Positions 35,339 to 44,977 of a DNA stretch of 64,000 nt are shown here, one piece after another. The notes under the pieces are model-generated. The model was not told the DNA's origin, searched no databases, and saw only the letters and a list, made by a program, of their open reading frames with translations. This stretch comes from Aphanocapsa sp. GSE-SYN-MK-11-07L. GTDB lineage: Bacteria; Cyanobacteriota; Cyanobacteriia; Thermosynechococcales; Thermosynechococcaceae. The position numbers and the translations under genes were made by a program. Every line of letters begins with the position of its first letter. The first letter of the stretch is position 1. The stretch is from positions 1 to 64,000 of the forward strand of contig JAHHGS010000065.1 in the NCBI GenBank assembly GCA_019359715.1, given 5' to 3'.

Positions 35339-36642
35339 TGATCTCAGATCTAAACTCGCAAACTGTTGATGGTCGAGCAACTCCCATAGATTCAGTCGCT
35401 GAAGATGCAGAGGTCGTGCTGGCGGTAAATGGAGTCTCAAAAAAGTTTTGCCGGGACCTCAAGCGTTCCATGATGTATGGGATTCACGATATTACTGGAG
35501 AACTCTTGGGGCTAAGAGAACAGAGCGAGCAGCTACGCAAGAAAGAATTTTGGGCTTTAAACGATGTCAGCTTTCAGCTTCGCAGGGGAGACGCTTTGGG
35601 GTTGATTGGCAAGAATGGCAGTGGCAAGTCAACTTTGCTGCGGATTATTGCTGGATTAATCAAACCTGACAAGGGCAATGTAGAAGTCTATGGACGAGTT
35701 GCCCCCTTGATTGCATTAGGAGCTGGATTTAACCCAGTGTTAACAGGACGTGAGAACATTTATGCCAACATGTCAATCCTGGGTCTATCTAAGCAAGAGA
35801 TTGATCAGCGGTTTGATCAGGTGATAGATTTTGCCGAAGTTGGTGATGCGATCGATGCTCCAGTCCGGGGCTATAGTTCAGGGATGGCCGCTCGCCTGGG
35901 GTTTGCCAGTGCTATTCATACGGAACCCGATATTTTGCTAATCGACGAAGTACTGGCGGTAGGTGACATTAAATTTCGAGCAAAGTGCGAGCGTAAGCTG
36001 CATACGTTACGTCGAAATGGGACATCGTTTGTCTTGGTCAGCCATCAACCTCATGCAATATTGAATGTCTGCAACGCGGCGATTTATCTATCAAAGGGAC
36101 AGTTGATGTCATCTGGCGATACTTTTTCAATTATGAGTCAATATGAAGAGGACTTATTTTTGGGAGATGAGAAAAGAACAGTTGGAGTCATGTATCTGCC
36201 GGAAAAACCGGTTAGCGAGAGTACGGGCATTGATATCACTTATTTATTTTTTAGAGACAAAGACGGCAACATTCTTGAAACCCCGATTACCGGTGAGCCA
36301 TGCACTTTTTGCGTTGGTTATAACTCGCGACTAGAAGTTGAAAATGCAGGGGTTAATTTTGGGATTCAAGAAATCGGTGGAGACGGAGATCATGTCCTGA
36401 GGCTGAGTAGTTTTCAAGATAAGGAACCCCTGAAAATATTGCCGGGTAAACATGAAGTTCAAGTCAAAATGCCTTACCTAGGAATTAAGCCTGGCATTTA
36501 CATGATGACCGCGAACATTAGAAAAGATTCCCTTTATATGTTTGATGTGGTTGACACCTATCGGTTCTCAGTCATTTCTAAAAACCCGATGTCGTACTGC
36601 TCGTTTTATCAACCGCGATCCTGGGAAGTTGTTAACAAGTGA
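35338..36642 (+). CDS. wzt: ABC transporter ATP-binding protein with Wzt-type C-terminal domain
   Basis: This is a 434-residue protein. The ATPase domain has Walker A GKNGSGKST (residues 91-99), signature YSSGMAARLGFA, Walker B ILLIDEVLAVGD and the H-loop VLVSHQP. The TagH-like ALNDVSFQLRRGDALGLIG precedes Walker A. Residues about 290-430 form an extra C-terminal beta-sandwich like the Wzt_C domain, which recognises the modified end of the polymer. That implies chains terminated by a specific modification. It is coupled to wzm. The N-terminal 25 residues are variable. Confidence 0.92.
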   Translation: MISDLNSQTVDGRATPIDSVAEDAEVVLAVNGVSKKFCRDLKRSMMYGIHDITGELLGLREQSEQLRKKEFWALNDVSFQLRRGDALGLIGKNGSGKSTLLRIIAGLIKPDKGNVEVYGRVAPLIALGAGFNPVLTGRENIYANMSILGLSKQEIDQRFDQVIDFAEVGDAIDAPVRGYSSGMAARLGFASAIHTEPDILLIDEVLAVGDIKFRAKCERKLHTLRRNGTSFVLVSHQPHAILNVCNAAIYLSKGQLMSSGDTFSIMSQYEEDLFLGDEKRTVGVMYLPEKPVSESTGIDITYLFFRDKDGNILETPITGEPCTFCVGYNSRLEVENAGVNFGIQEIGGDGDHVLRLSSFQDKEPLKILPGKHEVQVKMPYLGIKPGIYMMTANIRKDSLYMFDVVDTYRFSVISKNPMSYCSFYQPRSWEVVNK

Positions 36643-36721
36643 CATCCCAATTTAAGGATTTTTAGAGTACAACACTACGTACTTATCTCCGAAACCACCA
36701 CCTTGGAAACAAGCCATCAGA

Positions 36722-36755
36722 CGACAAAGAAATACATTAAAATATTTCTTTGTCG
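36722..36755. terminator. Hairpin after wzt
   Basis: Perfect 13-bp arms (CGACAAAGAAATA at 36722-36734 with 36743-36755) surround an 8-nt loop, 80 bp after the wzt stop. No T-run follows, so it may be an attenuator or processing site rather than a classical terminator. Confidence 0.45.
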
Positions 36756-36816
36756 AGGTCAATTAAAGTCTTCTGACATATACTTAATCTCTTGCAATCT
36801 TATGAGGTAGCAAATT

Positions 36817-38022
36817 TTGAAAGTAGCTCTCACAGGCATTACTGGAATGCGCAATCGAGGGGTAGAGGCGATTATTGTCCCTACGATTCAGCAACTGCAT
36901 CAACGCAATCCAAATCTAGAAATAGATGTTTTAACCAGGACACCTGACTATGATCAGCTTCGATTAAAATCTGATCGAGTGAATATTGGACTTGAGGAAG
37001 ATTACTTGAAGGTTCCTAGCCGGAAGAAACGTTGGCTGGCCAAGATTCTTCCGGGTTACAAGTTGCCTGCTCCATTAATTAGCAATGCTTCAGTTGTGAT
37101 TGTAACGGGTGGCGATTTATTTGGTTCTGATTATGGAGTCTCCTCAGTCAAACGGCACTACCGACCCCTGGAACTTGCATTAGATGCTGGGGTTCCAGTA
37201 ATTTTTCTGGCTCAGTCTGTCGGCCCATTTAAAACGGAAGCAGAGGCTGAACTGTGGCTGAGTGTTGCGCGGCGAGCTAAACTTGTCAGCGTCCGCGAGA
37301 CATTTTCCAATGATTATGTGACTAAAACGTTGGGATTGCCAGAAACCCAAGTTAAGCTGACGGCTGACCCTGCTTTTCTTTTAAAAACTCCTGAACCGCA
37401 AATCTTAAGCAATCTATGTGAGTATTACGGGCTTTCTGCCGATCGCCCAGTTGTTGCTCTAGGAGTTAGCAATGCAATATGCCGCTATGCCGGTGGTGAA
37501 TATGAAAATCACCTACAGAGTTGGCAAAAAGCGATTGCGATGATTCTAGATGAATTTGATGCTGATGTCTTAATTATTCCGCATGTCCAAGAGATTAGCC
37601 CGTTTAATAATGACCGCTTTATTGCGACTGAGTTATTGAAAAGATTTAATTTTAACCCCAGGATTAAACTAGCAGATGCCGAACATTCCGCTTCAGAGTT
37701 TAAAGGTTTGATCAGTAGTTGCAATATGGTTATTGGTGAGCGCATGCATTCCTGCTTTGCAGGTCTTTCAAGTGGAGTGTGTACTGTCGCTGTCGGATAC
37801 TCTGTAAAAGCAGAAGGAGTCATGACCGATCTATTTGGAGCTGAATTTATTAAAAATAGATTGCTGATTTCAGTTCAAGACTTCATGGACGAGAAAAAGG
37901 CTCGTGAAACGATCGGAAATGCCTGGAATTATCGCACGCAAGCAGCCGAAAAGTTGCGAGATGAAGTACCAAAATTCAAACTTGCTGCATCATCAGTATT
38001 TGATTTAATCGTAGGAAAATAG
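36817..38022 (+). CDS. Polysaccharide pyruvyl transferase family protein (CsaB-like)
   Basis: The 401-residue protein has KVALTGITGMRNRGVEAII at the N-terminus, VVIVTGGDLFGSDYG, VIFLAQSVGPFKTEAEAEL, SVRETFSNDYV, TADPAFLL, DVLIIPHVQEIS and CNMVIGERMHSCFAGLSSG. This is the PS_pyruv_trans fold. It likely adds ketal-linked pyruvate to a sugar of the polymer exported by Wzm/Wzt. The start is TTG at 36817, with GAGGTAG 6 nt upstream; the family N-terminus begins exactly here and no ATG is near. Confidence 0.87.
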   Translation: MKVALTGITGMRNRGVEAIIVPTIQQLHQRNPNLEIDVLTRTPDYDQLRLKSDRVNIGLEEDYLKVPSRKKRWLAKILPGYKLPAPLISNASVVIVTGGDLFGSDYGVSSVKRHYRPLELALDAGVPVIFLAQSVGPFKTEAEAELWLSVARRAKLVSVRETFSNDYVTKTLGLPETQVKLTADPAFLLKTPEPQILSNLCEYYGLSADRPVVALGVSNAICRYAGGEYENHLQSWQKAIAMILDEFDADVLIIPHVQEISPFNNDRFIATELLKRFNFNPRIKLADAEHSASEFKGLISSCNMVIGERMHSCFAGLSSGVCTVAVGYSVKAEGVMTDLFGAEFIKNRLLISVQDFMDEKKARETIGNAWNYRTQAAEKLRDEVPKFKLAASSVFDLIVGK

Positions 38023-38223
38023 CTAATTAACTGCAATCTCGAACCGGATCAACTTCTTTCGTTTGGTTGACAAACTGAATCATCTGGGGCGGCCTGCTAG
38101 TTTTGAACAGTTTAGGCAATTTGCTGACTTCGTTGGTCGTGTCAAGCTACTTTAACTTCCGTGAAGGGAATTGATGTCTGGCAACCTTGGTGTGAGATTC
38201 TGAAATCTAGCAACGGCAGTTAA

Positions 38224-39201
<978 letters not shown>

Positions 39202-39401
39202 ACAGCTTTTTGGTAACTCACTGATCACTCAATCTTTGTTCCAGTGTATTGGAATGCTATGTGACGCTACACGGCTTTTGCATGTAGCACCAGAATGGTT
39301 CACGCGACTTAGTTTTACTTATGGGTAGTCCTAAATCATTACTTAAATACCGCTACCCAATCGCTAATGCTCAGCGATCGCCTCTGAAATTGGAGCGGAG
39401 G

Positions 39402-39842
39402 TTATTGCTCCAGTTCCAAGGGCTGCACAAAGATTTCAGCCTCAGAGAAGGGGCAGATTTGGGGGAGTTGCTTGGGGTTGAGGGGTGTTTCTTTGCCCAC
39501 CAGCAGTAGCCCATCTTCATAGCCAATGGCGATCGCCTGAAGCAAGTAGGGCTTGAGGCTGGGGTTTTGATCTAAGAGACGATTAATTTTACGCCGCTGC
39601 TCCTTGATCGTGTAAAACCAGCTTTTGGAACGAGCATTGGATTGGTAGTGCCACTTCAGGAGATGCCCCAGCAAAACGCCTAAGCGATTTTCTAGCTCTT
39701 GCCGCTCTTGTCTGCCCAACGATTCAATCTCCTCAACCAGATTGTCAATATCCAGATCATCCAACTTTCCAGAGCGCAGTAGCTCAGCTTGTTGCTGTGT
39801 CCAAGCGTAGAAGTCTTGTTCATAGAGGGTTGTCGTTTGCAT
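39402..39842 (-). CDS. DUF29 family protein
   Basis: This is an approximately 146-residue protein with LYEQDFYAWTQQQAELLRSG, DIDNLVEEIESLGRQERQEL and LGVLLGHLLKWHYQ, the signature of the DUF29 family, which is very common in cyanobacteria and of unknown role. The family is often found in multiple genomic copies. I chose ATG 39840-39842, with AGGTG 6 nt upstream; a GTG three codons earlier is the alternative. It lies convergent to por and downstream of thrS. The 200-bp gap to por holds nothing recognisable. Confidence 0.87.
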   Translation of the reverse strand: MQTTTLYEQDFYAWTQQQAELLRSGKLDDLDIDNLVEEIESLGRQERQELENRLGVLLGHLLKWHYQSNARSKSWFYTIKEQRRKINRLLDQNPSLKPYLLQAIAIGYEDGLLLVGKETPLNPKQLPQICPFSEAEIFVQPLELEQ

Positions 39843-39903
39843 GGGCTTCACCTGCTAATTGTAATCATTGTGGCATTTTGAACCTCATGTGAGACGCACT
39901 CCA

Positions 39904-39941
39904 CCACCCCGGAAGGGGTCTACCACTTTTGCAAGAGGTCT
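39904..39941. mobile_element. Solo terminal-repeat motif near a short hairpin after thrS
   Basis: TGCAAGAGGTCT (39930-39941) matches the terminal inverted repeat of the MITE at 59469-59600. It follows a small ACCCC/GGGGT hairpin within 39904-39920. It is only a fragment, immediately after the thrS stop, and may represent an excised or decayed copy. Confidence 0.45.
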
Positions 39942-39944
39942 ATT

Positions 39945-41774
39945 CTACAACTGCTCTTGATTGAGAATGGCTGACTGCAATTTTGTCAGCACTTCTGGCA
40001 CAGCAATCACACCCAAGTCGCCAGAGGCGCGGGTGCGGAGGCTGAGGCTATTCGACTCGACTTCTTTGGCTCCGACCACCGCCATGACCGGAATTTTTTG
40101 CTTTTCAGCATTGCGGATTTGCTTACCGAGGCGATCGCCATTGGTATCGACTTCCACCCGTAGTCCCTGGGCTAGCATTTGAGCCGCTACCTGTTGAGCA
40201 AAAGGCAGTTGCTCATCGCCGACGGGCAGCAACCGCACCTGCATAGGCGCTAACCAGAGCGGGAAATCGCCGGTATACTCCTCAATGAGAATTCCGATTA
40301 GCCGCTCTAGGGAACCAAAGGGGGCGCGGTGGATCATGACCGGGCGCTGGCGAGTCCCATCTTCAGCCACATACTCCAGGTCGAACCGTTCTGGCAGAAT
40401 GTAATCAACTTGAACCGTTCCCAACTGCCACTCCCGCTCTAGGGCATCTTGGAAAATAAAGTCCAGCTTTGGCCCATAAAAGGCTGCTTCGCCAATGCCT
40501 TCAAAGTGCTCCATGCCGAGAGTTTCCACAGCCCGACGAATCGCTCCTTCTGCCTTACTCCAAGCTTCATCGGAGCCAATGTATTTGTCCGATGCCGGAT
40601 CGCGGAAGCTGAGTCGAGCTTTAAAGTTCTTGAGCTGTAGCTGTTTGAACACAGTCAAGATTAAATCGACAACGCTCAGGAACTCAGCATCCAGTTGTTC
40701 AGGAGTAACAAACAGGTGAGAATCATCAACCGTAAAGCCGCGCACACGGGTCAATCCACCCAACTCACCCGATTGCTCGTAGCGATAGACGGTGCCAAAC
40801 TCGGCTAGGCGCATCGGCAAATTGCGATAGGAGCGCAGTTCGCTTTTATAGATTTGAATGTGAAAGGGGCAGTTCATCGGCTTCATCACAAACCCTTGTT
40901 CTGCCAGCCGATCGCCTTCGTTCTCGCTCATCAGCGGGAACATATCTTCTTTGTACTTTTGCCAATGCCCAGAGGTTTTGAACAAATCGACCCTGGAAAT
41001 GTGGGGAGTGACAACGGGCAAATAACCCCGCTTCAGTTGCTCCTGCTTCAGAAAGTCTTCTAAAAGCGATCGCAAAACTGTCCCCTTGGGCGTCCACAGC
41101 GGTAGCCCCGGCCCGACTTGGTCACTAAACACAAACAGCCCCAGTTCTTTGCCCAGCTTGCGGTGGTCACGCTTGAGGGCTTCTTCTTTACGGCGCTGAT
41201 ATTCGGCTAATTGCGCTGGGGTTTCCCAGGCGGTGCCATAAATCCGCTGGAGTTGGGCTTTGGTTTCATCGCCGCGCCAGTAAGCGCCGGCCACGCTTTC
41301 GAGGGCGATCGCCTCTGGATTTAAATCTGCCGTGTTGGCAACGTGGGGGCCAGCGCACAAATCCCACCACTGATCGCCAAGGTGATAGATCGTAATTGGC
41401 TCTTGCAGTCCGGCTAAGATTTCTAGCTTGTAGGGTTCGTTGATCGCTTGAATCCGCCGCTCAGCCTCTTCTCGGCTGACTTCTTCTCGGCTGACGGGCA
41501 GCTTGCGCTTGATAATTTTGACCATTTCCTTTTGGATCGCTTTTAGATCCTTTTCGGTAAACGGTTCTGGGTTGTCGAAGTCGTAGTAGAACCCGTAGTC
41601 AATCCAAGGCCCAATTGTGACTTGCGCTTTTGGAAATAGCTTTTGCACCGCCATCGCCAGCACATGAGAGGTTGTGTGCCGGATTTGCTTCAGCGTTTCC
41701 GATTCGCCAGTCCGGGGCAGAGAAACGGGCGATGCTGGCGCAGCAATTGGGGCAGATGGCTCTGAAGCAGGCAT
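39945..41774 (-). CDS. thrS: Threonine-tRNA ligase
   Basis: This is a 609-residue class II aminoacyl-tRNA synthetase. The editing domain has HTTSHVLA (HxxxH) and DLCAGPHVANT. The catalytic domain has MKPMNCPFHI, RLAEFGTVYRYEQSGEL, GLTRVRGFTVDDSHLF (motif 2) and VMIHRAPFGSLERLIGIL (motif 3), followed by a C-terminal anticodon domain (VRLLPVGDEQLPFAQ). The N-terminal TGS domain of the E. coli enzyme is absent; the protein starts with a short Pro/Ala-rich tail. Start ATG 41772-41774. It is divergent from the saccharopine-dehydrogenase-like gene. Confidence 0.95.
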   Translation of the reverse strand: MPASEPSAPIAAPASPVSLPRTGESETLKQIRHTTSHVLAMAVQKLFPKAQVTIGPWIDYGFYYDFDNPEPFTEKDLKAIQKEMVKIIKRKLPVSREEVSREEAERRIQAINEPYKLEILAGLQEPITIYHLGDQWWDLCAGPHVANTADLNPEAIALESVAGAYWRGDETKAQLQRIYGTAWETPAQLAEYQRRKEEALKRDHRKLGKELGLFVFSDQVGPGLPLWTPKGTVLRSLLEDFLKQEQLKRGYLPVVTPHISRVDLFKTSGHWQKYKEDMFPLMSENEGDRLAEQGFVMKPMNCPFHIQIYKSELRSYRNLPMRLAEFGTVYRYEQSGELGGLTRVRGFTVDDSHLFVTPEQLDAEFLSVVDLILTVFKQLQLKNFKARLSFRDPASDKYIGSDEAWSKAEGAIRRAVETLGMEHFEGIGEAAFYGPKLDFIFQDALEREWQLGTVQVDYILPERFDLEYVAEDGTRQRPVMIHRAPFGSLERLIGILIEEYTGDFPLWLAPMQVRLLPVGDEQLPFAQQVAAQMLAQGLRVEVDTNGDRLGKQIRNAEKQKIPVMAVVGAKEVESNSLSLRTRASGDLGVIAVPEVLTKLQSAILNQEQL

Positions 41775-41943
41775 AACGTAATCCTTAGATGCAAAAAGCG
41801 CTGTCGGGCTAGTTTCTATGATAATCTGCCCCTTTGCCGCTAGGGGATTTGAGAGTGGTCGCCGCTTGGAATTACAAAAGGAAACCTTTTGTCCAATCTA
41901 AATCAGATCGCTATATCATGCGTGAAAGAGAGCGATCGCCGCA

Positions 41944-43080
41944 ATGAAACAGGTTTTAGTGATTGGTGGAGCCGGACGGATTGGCCAGAGCGTTGCCGCC
42001 GATTTGTTGGCGTACAGTCCGGCCGAGGTGACAATTACAGGCCGCCATCCGAGTGTGGGTGAGCAGGTGGCCCACCGGTTAGGGGTTAAATTTTTACGGC
42101 TTGAGCTGGCGGATCAGCCGGGACTAGTGCCGGCGATCGCTAGGGCTGATTTGGTCATTCACTGCGCGGGGCCGTTTTTGCATCGCGATAGCCGCGTTCT
42201 CAAAACCTGCCTCCAGCAGCAGGTCAATTACCTAGATGTCAGCGATCATCGCTCTTTTACGATCCAGTCTTTAGATTATCGGGCAGCAGCCGAGCAGGCT
42301 GGAATGACTGCGGTTGTGAATACGGGCATTTTTCCGGGTATTTCTAACAGCATGGTGCGGCAAGATGTGGAAGCGCTTGACCGAGCTGACCAAATTCATC
42401 TCAGCTACGTGGTGGCCGGGTCGGGTGGAGCCGGACAAACAGTGATGAAAACCACCTTTTTGGGGCTACAGCACCCCTTCCCGGTCTGGCGACAGGGGGA
42501 GTGGCAGACCGTGATGCCCTACAGCGATCGCGAAATCGTCAAGTTTCCGGCTCCCTATGGGGCGGCTCCGGTTTACTGGTTTGACATGCCGGAAGCCTAC
42601 ACGCTGCCCCAGGCTTTTCCGACTGTCCAAACCGTGGTGACAAAGTTTGGCTCATTGCCGGATGTTTACAATCACATCACCTGGGCGATCGCCCATCAGT
42701 TGCCCAAGACCTGGCTCCAAAATCCAGCAGTGCAAAATTTTTTGGCCTGGGGGAGTTACACCACAACTCAAGTCACCGATCGCTGGAGCGGAGTTGGGGT
42801 GGCAATTTGCTCCCAAGTTGAGGGAGTTAAAAATAGTCAACCTGCCACCGTCTCTTCCAGCTTGTTTTTGCCCGACACGGCGATCGCGGCTGGCTACGGC
42901 ACCGGCAGTTTGGCCCAGTTGCTATTGACCGGAGAACTGAATCAGCCTGGCGTTTGGACGGTGGAAGAAGTTTTGCCGACGGCTTTGTTTGCGCGAGTCA
43001 TGGGTCAGCGCAATGTCACAATTAATCAGGTGACTAATCTCAGAACCCAAATCGGAAGCTCGCTACCAGATTCCCTATGA
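41944..43080 (+). CDS. Saccharopine dehydrogenase-like NAD(P)-binding protein
   Basis: This is a 378-residue protein with an N-terminal Rossmann fold: VLVIGGAGRIGQSVAADLL, ITGRHPSVGEQVA, DLVIHCAGPFLHRDSRVLKT and YLDVSDHRSFT, then TGIFPGISNSMVRQDVE. It belongs to the Sacchrp_dh_NADP superfamily, whose members are often of unknown function and not lysine enzymes. A cyanobacterial housekeeping reductase is possible. Its stop overlaps the next gene's ATG by 4 bp (ATGA), so the two products are probably made together. The ATG at 41944 is clear. Confidence 0.82.
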   Translation: MKQVLVIGGAGRIGQSVAADLLAYSPAEVTITGRHPSVGEQVAHRLGVKFLRLELADQPGLVPAIARADLVIHCAGPFLHRDSRVLKTCLQQQVNYLDVSDHRSFTIQSLDYRAAAEQAGMTAVVNTGIFPGISNSMVRQDVEALDRADQIHLSYVVAGSGGAGQTVMKTTFLGLQHPFPVWRQGEWQTVMPYSDREIVKFPAPYGAAPVYWFDMPEAYTLPQAFPTVQTVVTKFGSLPDVYNHITWAIAHQLPKTWLQNPAVQNFLAWGSYTTTQVTDRWSGVGVAICSQVEGVKNSQPATVSSSLFLPDTAIAAGYGTGSLAQLLLTGELNQPGVWTVEEVLPTALFARVMGQRNVTINQVTNLRTQIGSSLPDSL

Positions 43081-44486
43081 AGTCTTTAGTTCGTGTTCGT
43101 CCTCAGCGCCTTTGGTTTGAACGAGTCATGGCGATCGTCGCTACAGCCAATCTGGGGTTGGTCTTGTTTGACCTCAGCTATGTCCCCTGGCGAGACTTTT
43201 GGCTCCAAGGCAAAATTCAAATTCCCTTGATTAAAGTTGGGGTCAGGCTGCAAATGCCGCCTCAAATTACCGAGTGGTATGACCCAATTAAAGGGATTGA
43301 ACCCTACCGGGAAACCCAGCAATATTTAGAAACTGTCCAACAGCTCCAGCAGCAGGTGAATCAGTTTGGGCTAGAGTCGCCCCAAGCGCAAGCCACCCTC
43401 AACCGCTTGGGCAAACTCAGCAGTGAAATGATTGAAACCAATCCATTTCAGTTGGCCAACAAAAGTGGGGCCTTAGAGAAGATCAAAAGCAGAATGCGAT
43501 CGCGAATTTTTGGCACAACTGTCAATACCTCGGCTCGTCAATCTTTCAACATTTTTTGGAGTTCAAAATACCTCACTCCGGCCACTTGGTCAAAAGAGAT
43601 AACTTGGTTCAACGCCCAAATTGTCCCCCTAATTCAAACCAACTACTTTCGCTCTCTCGATGAGACGGGCAACTTTACTGATGATTTTGGTCAACTAGAC
43701 ATTTGGTTCAACGTCCTGTTTGCCCTAGAGTTCGCTGCCCGGACGTTTGTGATTAGCCGCCGCCATCCGGGTTTAAGCTGGCGAGATGCGATGCTGTGGC
43801 GCTGGTACGATGTGCTGCTGTTCTTTCCGTTTTGGCTGTTTCTACCCTCTTGGGGCTGGTTGCGAATTATTCCGGTTGAAATTCGGCTGCATCAAGCCAA
43901 ATTAGTCAACCTAGAGCGGATTAGGCGGCAGGTAACGCAGGGGTTTGTGACCAGCATTGCCCAAGAGCTGAGTCAGGCAGTCGTGCTCCAAGTGCTGAGT
44001 CAAGTTCAGGCAACCCTGCGGCGGGGAGATTTTTCCTGGTTGCTCCAGCCAGCGCAATCCCAAGCTTTGACTAAATATCAGCCAGATAGCGTCAATGAAG
44101 TGGCGGCGATCGCCAGCCTCTTGGTCAAAGTCACCGTTTATGATGTGTTGCCTCGCATCCAACCCGATGTAGAAGCGATTCTGCGCCACAACATTGAACA
44201 AATTTTAAGCCAGGCTCCTGCCTACAGCACCCTTAAGAGCTTGCCTGGTTTGGGAGGATTGCCCAGCCAATTAACCGAGCGTCTAGCGACAGAAATTGTT
44301 CAGTCTACCTACAACATTCTGACCAGCTCAATGGCTGATTCAGTCGGAGCAGAGCTAACCCAGAATTTAGTCCAGCACGTTCAACAGGCGCTCATCAGCG
44401 AGTTGCGGCAGCAGCAAGTCTTAACAGAAGTGCAAATTTTAGTCAGCGAATGGCTCGAAAAAGTCAAACATAGCTACGGTAAATGA
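43077..44486 (+). CDS. Conserved-looking membrane protein, unknown function
   Basis: This is a 469-residue protein with an N-terminal helix (about 15-35), a soluble Gln-rich region with heptad-like spacing (about 75-125), and two or three helices around 215-285 (DIWFNVLFALEFAARTFVI; MLWRWYDVLLFFPFWLFL). A long helical C-terminal region follows. The block EFAARTFVI...RWYDVLLFFPFWLF...LRIIPVEIRL resembles segments S2-S4 of ion-channel voltage sensors but no pore region is visible. It is translationally coupled to the preceding dehydrogenase-like gene. I do not recognise a named family. Confidence 0.7.
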   Translation: MKSLVRVRPQRLWFERVMAIVATANLGLVLFDLSYVPWRDFWLQGKIQIPLIKVGVRLQMPPQITEWYDPIKGIEPYRETQQYLETVQQLQQQVNQFGLESPQAQATLNRLGKLSSEMIETNPFQLANKSGALEKIKSRMRSRIFGTTVNTSARQSFNIFWSSKYLTPATWSKEITWFNAQIVPLIQTNYFRSLDETGNFTDDFGQLDIWFNVLFALEFAARTFVISRRHPGLSWRDAMLWRWYDVLLFFPFWLFLPSWGWLRIIPVEIRLHQAKLVNLERIRRQVTQGFVTSIAQELSQAVVLQVLSQVQATLRRGDFSWLLQPAQSQALTKYQPDSVNEVAAIASLLVKVTVYDVLPRIQPDVEAILRHNIEQILSQAPAYSTLKSLPGLGGLPSQLTERLATEIVQSTYNILTSSMADSVGAELTQNLVQHVQQALISELRQQQVLTEVQILVSEWLEKVKHSYGK

Positions 44487-44517
44487 TGATTCGTGCTCAA
44501 TAATTTCACTGAACAAT

Positions 44518-44961
44518 ATGCGTCAAGAATTTGTCGATCGGTTTAATGCCCTGCTTTCAGAAAAGCGACAAGGACTGTGGAAAGATGGTTGGGTTTACGG
44601 TCGGCTAAAGCAAGAATTTGACCTGCAACCCGATGAACTAGACGCCATGGCAACCGGATTAGGATTCAAGTACAAATGGAATCCAATGCTGAAAGAGATT
44701 TTAGAGCAACAGTGGCAAAAAGAAGAACCCCGCTGGCTGGAGCAAAAGCTGAATCAACTGCAAGCAGAGGTCTCCGCCAAACGACAAGCCGCCAGCATTG
44801 ACCGCAAAATCGCCACTTTACTGGCTGAACTGGAAACTTCCGGTGGACTGAGACAACAACTCACCGATGTCGAACGGGCGCTCATCTCTCTGATTCTCAA
44901 AATGAGTGAAGACGAACAAATCTGGTTACTAGAAATAATTTTCAATCGCTATAAACAGTGA
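44518..44961 (+). CDS. Small hypothetical protein
   Basis: This is a 147-residue, highly charged and mostly helical protein: FNALLSEKRQGLWKDGWVYG, RLKQEFDLQPDELDAM, LEQKLNQLQAEVSAKRQA. It has no membrane segments or known motifs. It follows the membrane-protein gene by 31 bp on the same strand and may be co-transcribed. It ends 17 bp before the convergent cobD stop. No function can be assigned. Confidence 0.6.
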   Translation: MRQEFVDRFNALLSEKRQGLWKDGWVYGRLKQEFDLQPDELDAMATGLGFKYKWNPMLKEILEQQWQKEEPRWLEQKLNQLQAEVSAKRQAASIDRKIATLLAELETSGGLRQQLTDVERALISLILKMSEDEQIWLLEIIFNRYKQ

Positions 44962-44977
44962 CTAGCAGGGTTGCCCT

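Noticed and set aside
43086-43322. Leftward ORF opposite the start of the membrane-protein gene
   Set aside because: Antisense shadow of a long gene that is translationally coupled to its upstream neighbour.
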